NCBI RefSeq assembly: GCF_002933465.1
Contig: NZ_PSZE01000028.1
Location: forward strand, 1 to 64,000
Length of the DNA stretch: 64,000 bases
Reading direction: 5' to 3'
Origin: Nocardia nova
GTDB taxonomy: Bacteria > Actinomycetota > Actinomycetes > Mycobacteriales > Mycobacteriaceae
Part shown: positions 42,114 to 50,381 of the stretch, piece by piece
Position numbering within the stretch: position 1 is the first letter of the stretch
How the letters are laid out: the number at the start of each line of letters is the position of its first letter
Made by a program: the position numbers and the translations under genes
Notes under the pieces: generated by a model
Databases searched by the model: none
Seen by the model: only the letters and a program-made list of their open reading frames with translations
What the model was told of the DNA's origin: nothing

Positions 42114-42671
42114 ATGAGTGATTCGAAGAAGGTCCTGTCCGATCTGGTCCTGTCCGCCTCGACGGAACACGCCCCGCTCGACGCGCCCTGGGACGCGATC
42201 GACATCGCCGACTGGCTGCTGAACCTTCCGGACAAGGAGTACCAGCGCTGCGCTCCGCCAGACCACAAGGCGGCCGGCTACACCACGACCGACGACGGCC
42301 GGCCGATGTCGATCAACGTGGAGATGATCGGCACCGGGCTGGTGATCCAGCACTACGTCGCCGAGATCGCCGAGAAGCACCACTGTCACATGGTGTCCCT
42401 CTCCGACGTGTTCACCCCGCATGGCTGGACGACGGTCCAGGTGATCTGGGACCTGTCGGCCAAGGACAACGGCGACGGCACCGTCACCTACACCAACCAG
42501 GTCACCAGCCACCCCACCCAGGAATTCATGGAGTTCAACGAGAAGAACGGCGGCACCTTCGAGGAGGCCGCGGCCGCACGGCAGGCCGCCTCCGGTGATC
42601 ACAACCGGCGGGAAACGCCACTGTTCGCCGCGAGCATCGCGCGCCACGCTCTGGCACGGAGCTCACGATGA
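42114..42671 (+). CDS. Unknown protein, possibly SRPBCC-like, in LysR-controlled operon
   Basis: This 185-residue protein was not recognised. It has no signal peptide or membrane helix. Aromatic and His-rich stretches stand out: NVEMIGTGLVIQHYVAEIAEKHHCHMV, DVFTPHGWTTVQVIWDL and GTVTYTNQVTSH. The strand-rich middle could be an SRPBCC or dimeric barrel fold. GGAAG lies 7 nt before the ATG. Its last codon overlaps the start of the CMD-family gene (ATGA), so the two are translated together and probably act in one pathway under the divergent LysR regulator. Confidence 0.7.
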   Translation: MSDSKKVLSDLVLSASTEHAPLDAPWDAIDIADWLLNLPDKEYQRCAPPDHKAAGYTTTDDGRPMSINVEMIGTGLVIQHYVAEIAEKHHCHMVSLSDVFTPHGWTTVQVIWDLSAKDNGDGTVTYTNQVTSHPTQEFMEFNEKNGGTFEEAAAARQAASGDHNRRETPLFAASIARHALARSSR

Positions 42672-42994
42672 CCACGCGGGCCGACCCGCCTCCGTCGCCC
42701 CGCGAAATGGCCCGTGCCTTCACCCCGGCCCTCACCGAGTTGGTGGAGGACCCCCTCTACAGCCAGGTGTGGGCAGATCCCGCCCTCAGCCCACGGGACC
42801 GCAGCATCGCCACCGTAGCGGCGGTCGTGGCGCTCTACCGCCCCGAAGAGCTGCCTGCGCAGCTGCGGCGCGCCGTCGACAACGGTGTGACACCGGCCGA
42901 GCTCGAAGCGATCATCACGCACATCGCGTTCTACGCGGGCTTTCCCGCAGCCATCAGCGCCTCGGCCATCGCGGCCCGCACGCTCCTGGACTGA
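42668..42994 (+). CDS. Carboxymuconolactone decarboxylase (CMD) family protein
   Basis: The 108-residue protein matches the CMD/AhpD-like fold: LTELVEDPLYSQVWADPALSPRDRSIATVAAVVAL, GVTPAELEAIITHIAFYAGFPAAI. The AhpD CxxC motif is absent, so peroxidase activity is unlikely and a decarboxylase or isomerase-type role is possible. It overlaps the unknown gene by 4 bp and is followed about 290 bp later by a quinone oxidoreductase. In this family, members next to LysR regulators often serve aromatic or lactone catabolism. Confidence 0.85.
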   Translation: MTTRADPPPSPREMARAFTPALTELVEDPLYSQVWADPALSPRDRSIATVAAVVALYRPEELPAQLRRAVDNGVTPAELEAIITHIAFYAGFPAAISASAIAARTLLD

Positions 42995-43282
42995 GAACGC
43001 GGACCTCGCCAGCCTCGCCGGCACCGTGATCACCACTCGGCCCGCCGAACGTGTCATGCAGAAGCCTCCTGGGTAGAAGGCCGTGAACCGGGCGGGCGGC
43101 GGCTTCGGCTTCGCGACTGCCGTCCTCGCCTGCTCCATCTCGTCCGCAGGCCTGATCACCGACGGCACCCGGGGCCTGTGTCGGTCACCTCGTCCATCGG
43201 CGCATGCGAGGCACAACACGATCGCGCCGTGTGAATAGTCATGGGTCAGACGTAAATCAGTGGGGTGAGGGAATTGAACCGA

Positions 43283-44260
43283 ATGATGAAGGCCGTGGTG
43301 GTGCGCACCCCGGGACCTCCGGACGTTCTGGAGTGGGTCACCGTCGAGGCGCCGCAACCCGGACCCGGCGAGGTCGTCGTCGAGGTCAGGGCCAGCGGCG
43401 TCAACAACGCCGATCTCCTGCAGCGCCAAGGGATGTACCCGGTACCGGCGGACGACTCACCGCTCCTGGGATTGGAATGCTCGGGCTCCATCAGCGCGGT
43501 CGGTGAGGGCGTCGACGACTGGGCCGTGGGGGATGAGGTCTGCGCCCTGCTCAACGGCGGAGGCTACGCACAGGCTGTTGCCGTCCCTGCGGCCCAGGTG
43601 CTGCCCAAACCGGCGAACCTCTCCTTCGAGGAGGCCGCGTCCCTTCCCGAAGCGGCCTGTACGGTCTACTCGAACATCGCCATGCTGGCCCGACTGAAGC
43701 CGGGTGAGACGTTTCTCGTCCACGGCGGCACCAGCGGCATCGGCAGTCTGGCCATACAGTGGGCCAAGGCACGGGGTGCCCGGGTTCTGGTCACTGCCGG
43801 AACACCACACAAAGTGGCCAGAAGCGTCGAACTCGGAGCCGACGTCGCGATCAATTACCGCGAGGAGGACTTCGCCACCGCGGTCTGGGAGGGCACGCAC
43901 GGGCACGGCGCGGACGTCATTCTCGACATCGTCGGAGCGCCCTACCTCACCCGCAACATCCGCGCCCTGGCCCCCGACGGACGCCTCGTGATAATCGGGG
44001 GCGGTGTCTCCCCCACGCCCCTCGGCATCGGCGAACTGATGGCGAAGCGCGGGTCCGTGGCGGCCACGACCCTTCGGTCACGCAGTCACCGCCAGAAAGC
44101 GGAGATCGTCGACGCGGTCCGTGTGAACCTGTGGCCCATGGTGGCCGACGGCCGCGTCCGGCCGGTCGTGGACAGCGTCGTCCCCATGGACAGCGCAGCA
44201 CGGGCCCATCAACTCCTGGCGGACGGCAAGGTGGTCGGCAAGGTGGTGCTGACCGTATGA
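43283..44260 (+). CDS. NAD(P)H:quinone oxidoreductase, medium-chain, zinc-free
   Basis: The 325-residue protein is a quinone-oxidoreductase-type MDR: PGPGEVVVEVRASGVNNADLLQRQG at the front, GLECSGSISAVGEGV, the fold VHGGTSGIGSLAIQWAKARGARVLVTAG, and MDSAARAHQLLADGKVVGKVVL at the end. Zinc-binding cysteines are lacking. It reduces quinones or enones with NADPH. The start is ATG 43283 or 43286; GAGGGAA is 9 nt upstream. The preceding 280 bp hold no recognised gene. It ends the inserted block, whose right border is a broken HIT gene. Confidence 0.9.
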   Translation: MMKAVVVRTPGPPDVLEWVTVEAPQPGPGEVVVEVRASGVNNADLLQRQGMYPVPADDSPLLGLECSGSISAVGEGVDDWAVGDEVCALLNGGGYAQAVAVPAAQVLPKPANLSFEEAASLPEAACTVYSNIAMLARLKPGETFLVHGGTSGIGSLAIQWAKARGARVLVTAGTPHKVARSVELGADVAINYREEDFATAVWEGTHGHGADVILDIVGAPYLTRNIRALAPDGRLVIIGGGVSPTPLGIGELMAKRGSVAATTLRSRSHRQKAEIVDAVRVNLWPMVADGRVRPVVDSVVPMDSAARAHQLLADGKVVGKVVLTV

Positions 44261-44287
44261 GCCTACTGATAGCGTCCCGGCCTGCCT

Positions 44288-44482
44288 TCAGCGCACCGAG
44301 CGAAGATGGTCCAACTCATCCTCGATTGCCTTGCGCAGTGGGTCGTGCTGCGGACCGAGTGCGAACTGCTCGTCGGTCCATCTGTCGCGGGGATAGAGCC
44401 ACACCGGCTTGTCGACCAAGTCGGTTGGCTCCCACCTGAATCGCGGCCATATGTGCGCATGCAGGACCGGCACATCGTTAGT
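44288..44482 (-). pseudogene. C-terminal remnant of a HIT-family protein
   Basis: About 64 codons read TNDVPVLHAHIWPRFRWEP, then DKPVWLYPRDRW and DPLRKAIEDELDHL, the end of HIT hydrolases including the HxHxW/F histidine motif. Everything before the histidines, including the nucleotide-binding half, is missing, and the stop at 44288-44290 is 27 bp from the quinone reductase stop. The missing half fits loss at the border of the inserted block. Confidence 0.65.
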
Positions 44483-44514
44483 TCGGAAAAGACACCGCTG
44501 AAAATTCTGCCCGT

Positions 44515-44520
44515 TAGCCT
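44515..44520 (+). promoter_or_regulatory. -10 box for leaderless hydrolase mRNA
   Basis: TAGCCT ends 7 nt before the ATG at 44528; the intervening GGCGAGC is a poor ribosome binding site at that spacing. Confidence 0.45.
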
Positions 44521-44527
44521 GGCGAGC

Positions 44528-45352
44528 ATGGCGATTCGGAATGTGGTCAGCGCGGACGGAACCACTATCGTGTATCAGGTCTCCGGGCCCGAACGGGGGC
44601 GTCCGCTGGTGTTGTTGCACGGGTGGGCCGGCACGTTGCGGTGCTGGGGCCGTGCGGCGGAGATTCTGGCCGAGACGTTCCGCGTGGTCGCCGTCGATCT
44701 GCGCGGGCACGGTTATTCCGATGCGCCCGAGACCGGATACGACGATCCGAAGAACTGGGCGGCCGACGTCGCCGCGGTGCTGGCCGCGGAGGACATCACC
44801 GCCGACGCGGTGCTGCTGGGCTGGTCCTACGGCGGCATCGTGCTCAGCGACTATCTGACCGCGTACGGCACCGGCGCCTTGGCCGGGGTGGTGTACTGCG
44901 GGTCGCAGGCCGGAATCGGCCGCGGCGTCGAGGGTTCCCAGCCCGGGCCGGCGATGCAGAAGGCCATCCCCGACGTGTTCGAGGAGAGCGCCGGCCGGGC
45001 GATGCGCGGCTTCGCCGCCTTCGGCAACGCCAACACCGGGCCCGGCCGCGACAAGGGCGAGGACGCCCAGCGCCTGTTCGGCGGCAGCCTCGCGACCCCG
45101 CCCCGGGTCCGCAAGGCGCTGTTCTACCGCACCGTCGACAACACCGAAACCCTGCGCAACCTCGACGTTCCGGTCTTCGTCATGCACGGCACCGCCGATC
45201 CGGTGGTTCCCGTCGAGAACGGCCGCTACATCGCCGAGCACGCTCCGCGTTCGCGCACGTCGTTCTGGGACGACGCCCAGCACGGCCTGTTCGTCGAGGA
45301 TCCCCAGCGCTTCGCCGATGAGCTCACCGAATTCGTTGCCTCGCTCCAGTGA
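44528..45352 (+). CDS. Alpha/beta hydrolase near mshA
   Basis: The 274-residue hydrolase has LLHGWAGTLRCW, the nucleophile elbow LGWSYGG, the acid in HGTADPVVPVENG and the base His in DAQHGLFVEDP. It resembles chloroperoxidase-type hydrolases (GWSYGG). No signal peptide. The frame is open upstream to 44306, but that part overlaps the HIT remnant, so ATG 44528 with its TAGCCT box is chosen. It lies 99 bp before mshA on the same strand. Substrate unknown. Confidence 0.88.
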   Translation: MAIRNVVSADGTTIVYQVSGPERGRPLVLLHGWAGTLRCWGRAAEILAETFRVVAVDLRGHGYSDAPETGYDDPKNWAADVAAVLAAEDITADAVLLGWSYGGIVLSDYLTAYGTGALAGVVYCGSQAGIGRGVEGSQPGPAMQKAIPDVFEESAGRAMRGFAAFGNANTGPGRDKGEDAQRLFGGSLATPPRVRKALFYRTVDNTETLRNLDVPVFVMHGTADPVVPVENGRYIAEHAPRSRTSFWDDAQHGLFVEDPQRFADELTEFVASLQ

Positions 45353-45451
45353 TCCCGCGCACCCCACCTCCCAGCAGTGGGTGTGTGACTACGCTCACTC
45401 AGGCGTCGCGCGCATAACGGTTGACGCGGTGAGGCGTGCACACTGGAGTGT

Positions 45452-46804
45452 GTGAGTTATCGCCCGGATCAACGTCCGCATCGGATCGCGGTGTTGTCGG
45501 TGCACACCTCTCCGCTCGCGCAGCCGGGTACCGGCGATGCGGGCGGGATGAACGTCTACGTGCTGCAGTCGGCGCTACAGCTGGCTCGCCGCGGCGTGGA
45601 GGTGGAGATCTTCACGCGTGCGACATCCTCCAACGACGAGCCGGTGGTCGAGGCCGCGCCGGGGGTACTGGTGCGGCATGTGGTGGCGGGACCGTTCGAG
45701 GGGCTGGACAAGCACGATCTGCCGACTCAGCTGTGCCCGTTCGCGGCGGAGGTGTTGCGTCAGGAAGCCCGGCAGCTGCCCGGCTACTACGACCTGATCC
45801 ATTCGCACTACTGGCTGTCGGGACAGGTGGGCTGGCTGGCCCGGGATCGATGGCGGGTGCCGCTGGTACACACCGCGCACACCCTGGCCGCGGTGAAGAA
45901 CGCATTCCTGGCCGAGGGTGATACGCCGGAACCGCTGTCGCGGGTGGTCGGCGAGAAACAGATCATCGCCGAATCGGATCGGCTGGTCGCCAATACCGCG
46001 GAGGAGGCCCGCCAGCTCGTCGAGCTGTACGGCGCCGAATCCGAGCGCATCGACGTGGTGCCCCCGGGTGCGGATCTGTCCCGGTATCGCCCCGGTGATC
46101 GGGCGGCCGCGCGCGCCGAATTCGGTATCGAGCCGGATGAGCAGGTGGTGGCCTTCGTCGGGCGGATCCAGCCGCTCAAGGCGCCCGATGTGCTCGTGTT
46201 CGCCGCGGCCGAGGTGCTGCGCGCCGACCCCGAACGTAAGCTGCGGGTGCTCATCGTGGGTGGGCCTTCGGGCACCGGTCTGGATCGCCCGGACGCGTTG
46301 ATCGAGTTGGCCGCCACGCTCGGCATCTCGGATCGGGTGACATTCCTGCCGCCGCAGCCGCCGCATCGGCTGGTGCAGGTGTACCGGGCCGCGGATATGG
46401 TCGCGGTGCCGAGTTACAACGAGTCGTTCGGCCTGGTCGCCATCGAGGCGCAGGCCAGCGGCACACCGGTGCTGGCCGCCGACGTCGGCGGGTTGAGTAC
46501 CGCTGTACGAGACGGTGTTTCGGGCATGTTGGTGTCCGGGCACCAGGCCGACGAGTGGGCGGCCGCCCTGCGCGGGCTGCTCGACGATCCGGAACGGCTG
46601 CGGCGGATGGGCGCGGCCGCGGTGGATCATGCGGCCGGTTTCTCCTGGGAACACACCGCCGACGGGCTGCTCGACTGCTATGCCGAGGCATTGGCCGGGC
46701 ATCGCGGTGTGCGTTCGCGAATGCCGGGTACGTTGCTCGCAGAGAGCAGTCAAGCCAGGTCGCGGGCGCTGTGGCGGCGCCGGATGGGAGTGGTACGCCG
46801 GTGA
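45452..46804 (+). CDS. mshA: D-inositol-3-phosphate glycosyltransferase
   Basis: The 450-residue GT-B enzyme joins GlcNAc from UDP-GlcNAc to 1L-myo-inositol-1-phosphate, the first step of mycothiol synthesis. VLSVHTSPLAQPGTGDAGGMNVYV is the typical N-terminal acceptor loop; GRIQPLKAPDVL and the donor-binding ESFGLVAIEAQASGTPVLA lie in the C-terminal domain. It starts with GTG 45452, with GGAG near by. Its stop overlaps the next gene by 4 bp, as in Rv0486-Rv0487. Mycothiol is the main low-molecular-weight thiol of these bacteria. Confidence 0.96.
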   Translation: MSYRPDQRPHRIAVLSVHTSPLAQPGTGDAGGMNVYVLQSALQLARRGVEVEIFTRATSSNDEPVVEAAPGVLVRHVVAGPFEGLDKHDLPTQLCPFAAEVLRQEARQLPGYYDLIHSHYWLSGQVGWLARDRWRVPLVHTAHTLAAVKNAFLAEGDTPEPLSRVVGEKQIIAESDRLVANTAEEARQLVELYGAESERIDVVPPGADLSRYRPGDRAAARAEFGIEPDEQVVAFVGRIQPLKAPDVLVFAAAEVLRADPERKLRVLIVGGPSGTGLDRPDALIELAATLGISDRVTFLPPQPPHRLVQVYRAADMVAVPSYNESFGLVAIEAQASGTPVLAADVGGLSTAVRDGVSGMLVSGHQADEWAAALRGLLDDPERLRRMGAAAVDHAAGFSWEHTADGLLDCYAEALAGHRGVRSRMPGTLLAESSQARSRALWRRRMGVVRR

Positions 46805-47304
46805 GTGACACCATCGCCCAGACCGCGCAGCTGATCGACGACACCGTGCGTGAGCGCGAGATCGACTACACCCGCGAGGGCCGGGACACCTTCGTCGTGG
46901 TGCTGCCCGGTGAGCGCAAGCTGAAGACGACGGTCATGCTGACGGTCGGCAAGCACGGCGTGCGCTTCGAATGCTTCGTGTGCCGCAAACCCGACGAGAA
47001 CTTCGAGGGTGTCTACAAGTATCTGCTGCGCCGTAACCGCCGCCTCTACGGTGTCGCCTACACCCTGGACCGGGTCGGTGACATCTACCTGGTCGGCCGC
47101 ATCGCGACCCATGCCGTGACCCCTGATGAACTGGACCGCATCTTCGGTCAGATTCTCGAGGCGGTCGACGGCGATTTCAATGTGCTGCTGGAGCTCGGTT
47201 TCGCGGAATCCATTCGGCGCGAATGGAAATGGCGTGTCTCGCGCGGTGAGTCGCTGAAGAATCTGCGGGCGTTCGAGCATCTGGTCGATACCGAGGAGTC
47301 CTGA
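46801..47304 (+). CDS. YbjN-domain protein (Rv0487-like)
   Basis: The 167-residue protein starts GTG 46801, overlapping mshA by GTGA. The YbjN fold is suggested by FVVVLPGERKLKTTVMLTVG, FECFVCRKPDENFEGVYKYLLRRN and DRVGDIYLVGRI. Two cysteines in CFVC are close together. YbjN-like proteins resemble type III secretion chaperones, but their biochemical role is unknown. Its fixed coupling to mshA across Mycobacteriales suggests a link to mycothiol or to envelope stress. Confidence 0.88.
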   Translation: MSDTIAQTAQLIDDTVREREIDYTREGRDTFVVVLPGERKLKTTVMLTVGKHGVRFECFVCRKPDENFEGVYKYLLRRNRRLYGVAYTLDRVGDIYLVGRIATHAVTPDELDRIFGQILEAVDGDFNVLLELGFAESIRREWKWRVSRGESLKNLRAFEHLVDTEES

Positions 47305-47370
47305 CAGCCCTCGCCCGCCGAGTGGGTACCGTGCATCCGATCGGTAATGCGCTGAGGAGGCGGTGGCGAG

Positions 47371-48375
47371 ATGGGCGTGCTGGCTGTAGATATCGGCGCG
47401 ACGAAATTCGCCGCGGCCGTCGCGAGGGCGCCGATCGAGTCCGCCTCGTACGACGAATCCGCCCCGTCCCGGTCCGCTCCGTCGGCCGATATCGACGACC
47501 CCGCAGCGCGCTCCGGATCGCTGTCCGTGTTGCGGCACATGCGCCGGGTCGACGTGCCTTCCCGGGGAGCGTGGGAAGCCTGCCGCGAGTTGCTGTGGCA
47601 GGTGGTAGCTGCCGCATCGGCCGACGAATCCTGTGGCACCGGAGAATTCGAGGTGACCTCGATCGGAATTGCCGCCGCCGGCCCGGTGGACATCGGTGTC
47701 GGTAGCACCGCGCCGTTGAACATTCCCGAGTGGCGCGACGGCTTTCCGATCGTCGCCGCGGTGCGAGAACTGTTCCCCGAGGCCGATATTCGATTCGCGA
47801 TCGACGGCGCGGCGTTGGCATTGGCGGAGTATCGCGTCGGTGGTCTACGCGGTGTCCGTTCCGGATTGGCGATGACGGTCTCCTCCGGAATCGGCGGCGG
47901 CATCGTCAGCGACGGCCGAGTTCTCATGGGCCGCACCGGGAATGCCGGCCACGTCGGCCACATCGTGGTACCGGGCTGGGATGTGCCGTGTGCCTGCGGC
48001 GGTGTGGGATGTGTGGAGGCCGTCGCGAGTGGCATGTCCTCGGTCCGGTGGGCGCGTGCTCAAGGCTGGACGGGAACGACCGGGATGGAACTGGCGCGCG
48101 CCGCCGGAGCGGGTGACACCATCGCGGCGGCCGCGTTGTCGCGTGCGGGGACAGCTCTGGGACAAGCCATTTCGTCTGCCGCCGCGATGCTCGATGTCGA
48201 CCGTGTGGTGATCGGTGGCGGCTTCGCCGAATCGGGAGCCCCGCTGTGGGATCCGCTGCGGGCGGCGGTGGTGAAACATGCCGGCCTCGGCTTCATCCGT
48301 CAACTTCGTGTCCTGAAATCCCCGATCACGGACGGAGCCACGCTGGTGGGCGCGGCGGCTCTCGCGACCCATTGA
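47371..48375 (+). CDS. ROK-family sugar kinase-like protein
   Basis: The 334-residue protein has the phosphate loop VLAVDIGATKFAAAV, the central GIAAAGPVDIG and SSGIGGGIV segments, and the zinc motif CACGGVGCVEAVASG. There is no N-terminal helix-turn-helix, so it is a kinase-type ROK rather than a repressor. The catalytic aspartate is kept in FAIDGAALALAEY, but the usual Asn before it is Ile, so activity should be tested. Rv0485, a ROK regulator, sits on the other side of mshA in M. tuberculosis; this gene may be an independent paralogue. Confidence 0.88.
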   Translation: MGVLAVDIGATKFAAAVARAPIESASYDESAPSRSAPSADIDDPAARSGSLSVLRHMRRVDVPSRGAWEACRELLWQVVAAASADESCGTGEFEVTSIGIAAAGPVDIGVGSTAPLNIPEWRDGFPIVAAVRELFPEADIRFAIDGAALALAEYRVGGLRGVRSGLAMTVSSGIGGGIVSDGRVLMGRTGNAGHVGHIVVPGWDVPCACGGVGCVEAVASGMSSVRWARAQGWTGTTGMELARAAGAGDTIAAAALSRAGTALGQAISSAAAMLDVDRVVIGGGFAESGAPLWDPLRAAVVKHAGLGFIRQLRVLKSPITDGATLVGAAALATH

Positions 48376-48395
48376 GGACTGGGGACAATTCGAAG

Positions 48396-48779
48396 GCCGG
48401 CGCCTCCGCAGGTTGCCGAGCGTGCCGTTGTCGGTGAACGCGTCCAGGCGGGACCCGGTGCCGATCACTCCGATCGCGCTCACCAGATCACTGCGTTGAG
48501 CGGCGAGTTCGGTCGCCACGTAGCCGCCAATGGAGTGCCCGACGACGATCGCGTGCCGCACGCCGAGCCGGTCGAGCACCGCCCCGACCCGATGTCCCTG
48601 CTCGGCCATGCCGTAACCGCTGTCCGGTTTGGCCGACCGGCCGTGACCGAGCAGGTCGACCCGCACCACGTAGAAGTCCGCCAGCGCGGGCAGTACCGGA
48701 TCCCACCACGAGACCGAGCCGCCGGTCCCGTGGATCAGCACCACCGTGTGTCCGCCCGACCGGCAGCGGCAGTTTTCAT
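48396..48779 (-). pseudogene. Broken alpha/beta hydrolase, N-terminal part with frameshift
   Basis: ATG at 48779 has an excellent AGGAGG 4 nt upstream and begins KTAAAGRADT. A 2-bp AC duplication in GACACACGG then shifts the frame, after which VVLIHGTGGSVSWWDPVLPAL and the elbow IVVGHSIGGYVA follow. The gene stops matching near 48400 after DAFTDNGTLGNL, so the catalytic acid and base are missing. It converges on the ROK gene, whose 3' end is intact. Confidence 0.75.
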
Positions 48780-48867
48780 ATCTCCTCCTGAGGACGGCTG
48801 ATGCCGTGACGGTCCCGGAGGCGCGGCTGCGCGTCTTGTAGAAATGTCAGCCGCTGCCGGCTGTTGG

Positions 48868-49185
48868 TCAGTCGACCACGCCCCAGTGCAACACCCGGAC
48901 GGTGAACAGCACCACCAGTTTGCCGGCGGCGTCGGAGTAGGCGTAACCGGTCGCGGTGGTTTCGGCGGTGTTGTCCACGGCCAGACCCGACCAGAGACCG
49001 AATTCGTGATCGGTCAGACTGAGGCCGTGGCCGATAGCGGGGAGCGCGAACAGCGATACCGCGCCCAGCGTCAGAATGGCCGCGATGGCGTAGCCGACGT
49101 CCGCATTGCGGGCCCGGATGGCCCGCGCGCCGCCACGATCGCGGACACGCCGCAGATCGACGTGCCCACGGCCAGTAGCGATCCC
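48868..49185 (-). pseudogene. YeiH/UPF0324 membrane protein remnant with frameshift
   Basis: Two adjoining frames give LLAVGTSICGVSAIVAA and AIRARNADVGYAIAAILTLG followed by LTDHEFGLWSGLAVDNTAETTATGYAYSD, the second half of UPF0324 (YeiH) proteins. The one-base shift lies near 49110. The first half is missing upstream and the frame ends at 48868 soon after RVLHWGVVD. It is non-functional. Confidence 0.65.
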
Positions 49186-49593
49186 ATGCGTCATCATGAG
49201 CGGCGTCGCGTCGGCGGGATAGTAATCGAATCAATAGGATTCGAGGTTGTCGGCGCGGATCGCGCCGAGTTCGGTCATCGCCGCGCGGGCGCTCCCGGCC
49301 CTCGTGCCGGGTTCGCCGGCGGCCGACGCCGTGCGGCGAGGTCCGGAGTTGGCCGAGGATGACGCGGCGCTGGGTCCACCTCTCCCGATCGCGGTGCGGA
49401 CCGTTCCCGGCGGTGACCACGCGGATCGATGCCGCGAGTCCCGGGCTGAGCAGGCCGGGTTGTGCGGCGCGTGGACGGGGCGTCGACGCCTGCGATTTGA
49501 CCGTGAGCTGGTAGGTCGCGGCATGCGGCGGTCATGAGCGCCCGATCCGGCGCAGCTGAAATTCGCCGACGCGGCACCGCTAGCATGACCTGC
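49186..49593. other. 408-bp region without a supported gene before gpmA
   Basis: Open frames on both strands give arginine-rich translations without family resemblance. A minus-strand frame ending TELGAIRADNLESY at 49231 could be another gene end, but nothing further supports it. In M. tuberculosis a LysE-type transporter (Rv0488) sits here. TAGCAT at 49581-49586, 7 nt before the gpmA ATG, is its probable -10 box. Confidence 0.5.
49581..49586 (+). promoter_or_regulatory. -10 box for leaderless gpmA mRNA
   Basis: TAGCAT ends 7 nt before the ATG at 49594. The spacing supports 49594 rather than the ATG at 49585, which overlaps this box. Confidence 0.55.
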
Positions 49594-50331
49594 ATGACGT
49601 ACACCCTCGTGTTGCTGCGCCACGGCGAAAGCGAATGGAATGCTCTCAATCTGTTCACCGGCTGGGTGGATGTGCACCTGACCGACAAGGGTGTCGCCGA
49701 GGGCAAGCGGGCGGGCGAACTGCTGGCCGAGCACGGCATCCTGCCCGACATCGTCTACACCTCGCTGCTGCGCCGGGCGATCAGCACCGCGAATATCGCC
49801 CTGGACGCCGCGGATCGACACTGGATTCCGGTGGTCCGGGACTGGCGGCTCAACGAGCGGCACTACGGCGCGCTGCAGGGTAAGAACAAGGCGCAGATCC
49901 GCGATCGGTACGGCGACGATCAGTTCATGATGTGGCGGCGCAGCTATGACACCCCGCCCCCGCCGATCGAGGCCGACAGCGAATACAGCCAGAGCGGCGA
50001 CGCGCGCTACGCCGGTATCGACGTGCCGGCGACCGAATGCCTGAAGGACGTCGTCGCCCGCATGGTCCCGTATTGGGAGTCCACGATTTCCCGCGATCTG
50101 GTGGCCGGAAAGACCGTTCTGGTTGCGGCGCACGGAAATTCGCTGCGCGCGCTGGTGAAACATCTGGACGGTATTTCCGACGAGGATATCGCCGGCCTCA
50201 ACATTCCCACGGGCATTCCGCTGCGCTACGAACTGGACGAGAATCTGCGTCCGATCGGTCCCGCGGAGTATCTGGACCCCGAGGCGGCAGCCGCGGGTGC
50301 GGCCGCCGTCGCGAGCCAGGGCGGCAAATAA
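49594..50331 (+). CDS. gpmA: 2,3-bisphosphoglycerate-dependent phosphoglycerate mutase
   Basis: The 245-residue glycolytic enzyme interconverts 3- and 2-phosphoglycerate. The phosphorylated histidine is in LLRHGESEWNALNLFTGW; RRAISTANIAL, LNERHYGALQGKNK and the second histidine in VAAHGNSLRALVKHLD complete the active site. Its 245-residue length and AAAAGAAAV tail match Gpm1 of M. tuberculosis (Rv0489). The position just before senX3-regX3 is conserved, though a CocE-type hydrolase gene is inserted between here. Confidence 0.97.
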   Translation: MTYTLVLLRHGESEWNALNLFTGWVDVHLTDKGVAEGKRAGELLAEHGILPDIVYTSLLRRAISTANIALDAADRHWIPVVRDWRLNERHYGALQGKNKAQIRDRYGDDQFMMWRRSYDTPPPPIEADSEYSQSGDARYAGIDVPATECLKDVVARMVPYWESTISRDLVAGKTVLVAAHGNSLRALVKHLDGISDEDIAGLNIPTGIPLRYELDENLRPIGPAEYLDPEAAAAGAAAVASQGGK

Positions 50332-50352
50332 ACCGGATTCCCGCACTTTTCG

Positions 50353-50381
50353 ACGCGCCGCGGTCATCGACCGCGGCGCGT
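50353..50381 (+). terminator. Hairpin terminator after gpmA
   Basis: A perfect 13-bp stem (50353-50365 with 50369-50381) closes on a 3-nt loop ATC, 21 bp after the stop, followed by TGTCGT. Confidence 0.75.

Noticed and set aside
42995..43282. Small gene between the CMD protein and the quinone reductase
   Set aside because: Frames are short, lack ribosome binding sites and show no family motif.
49231..49540. Minus-strand frame ending GAIRADNLESY
   Set aside because: Could be another gene end, but no motif, start or homologue could be supported.
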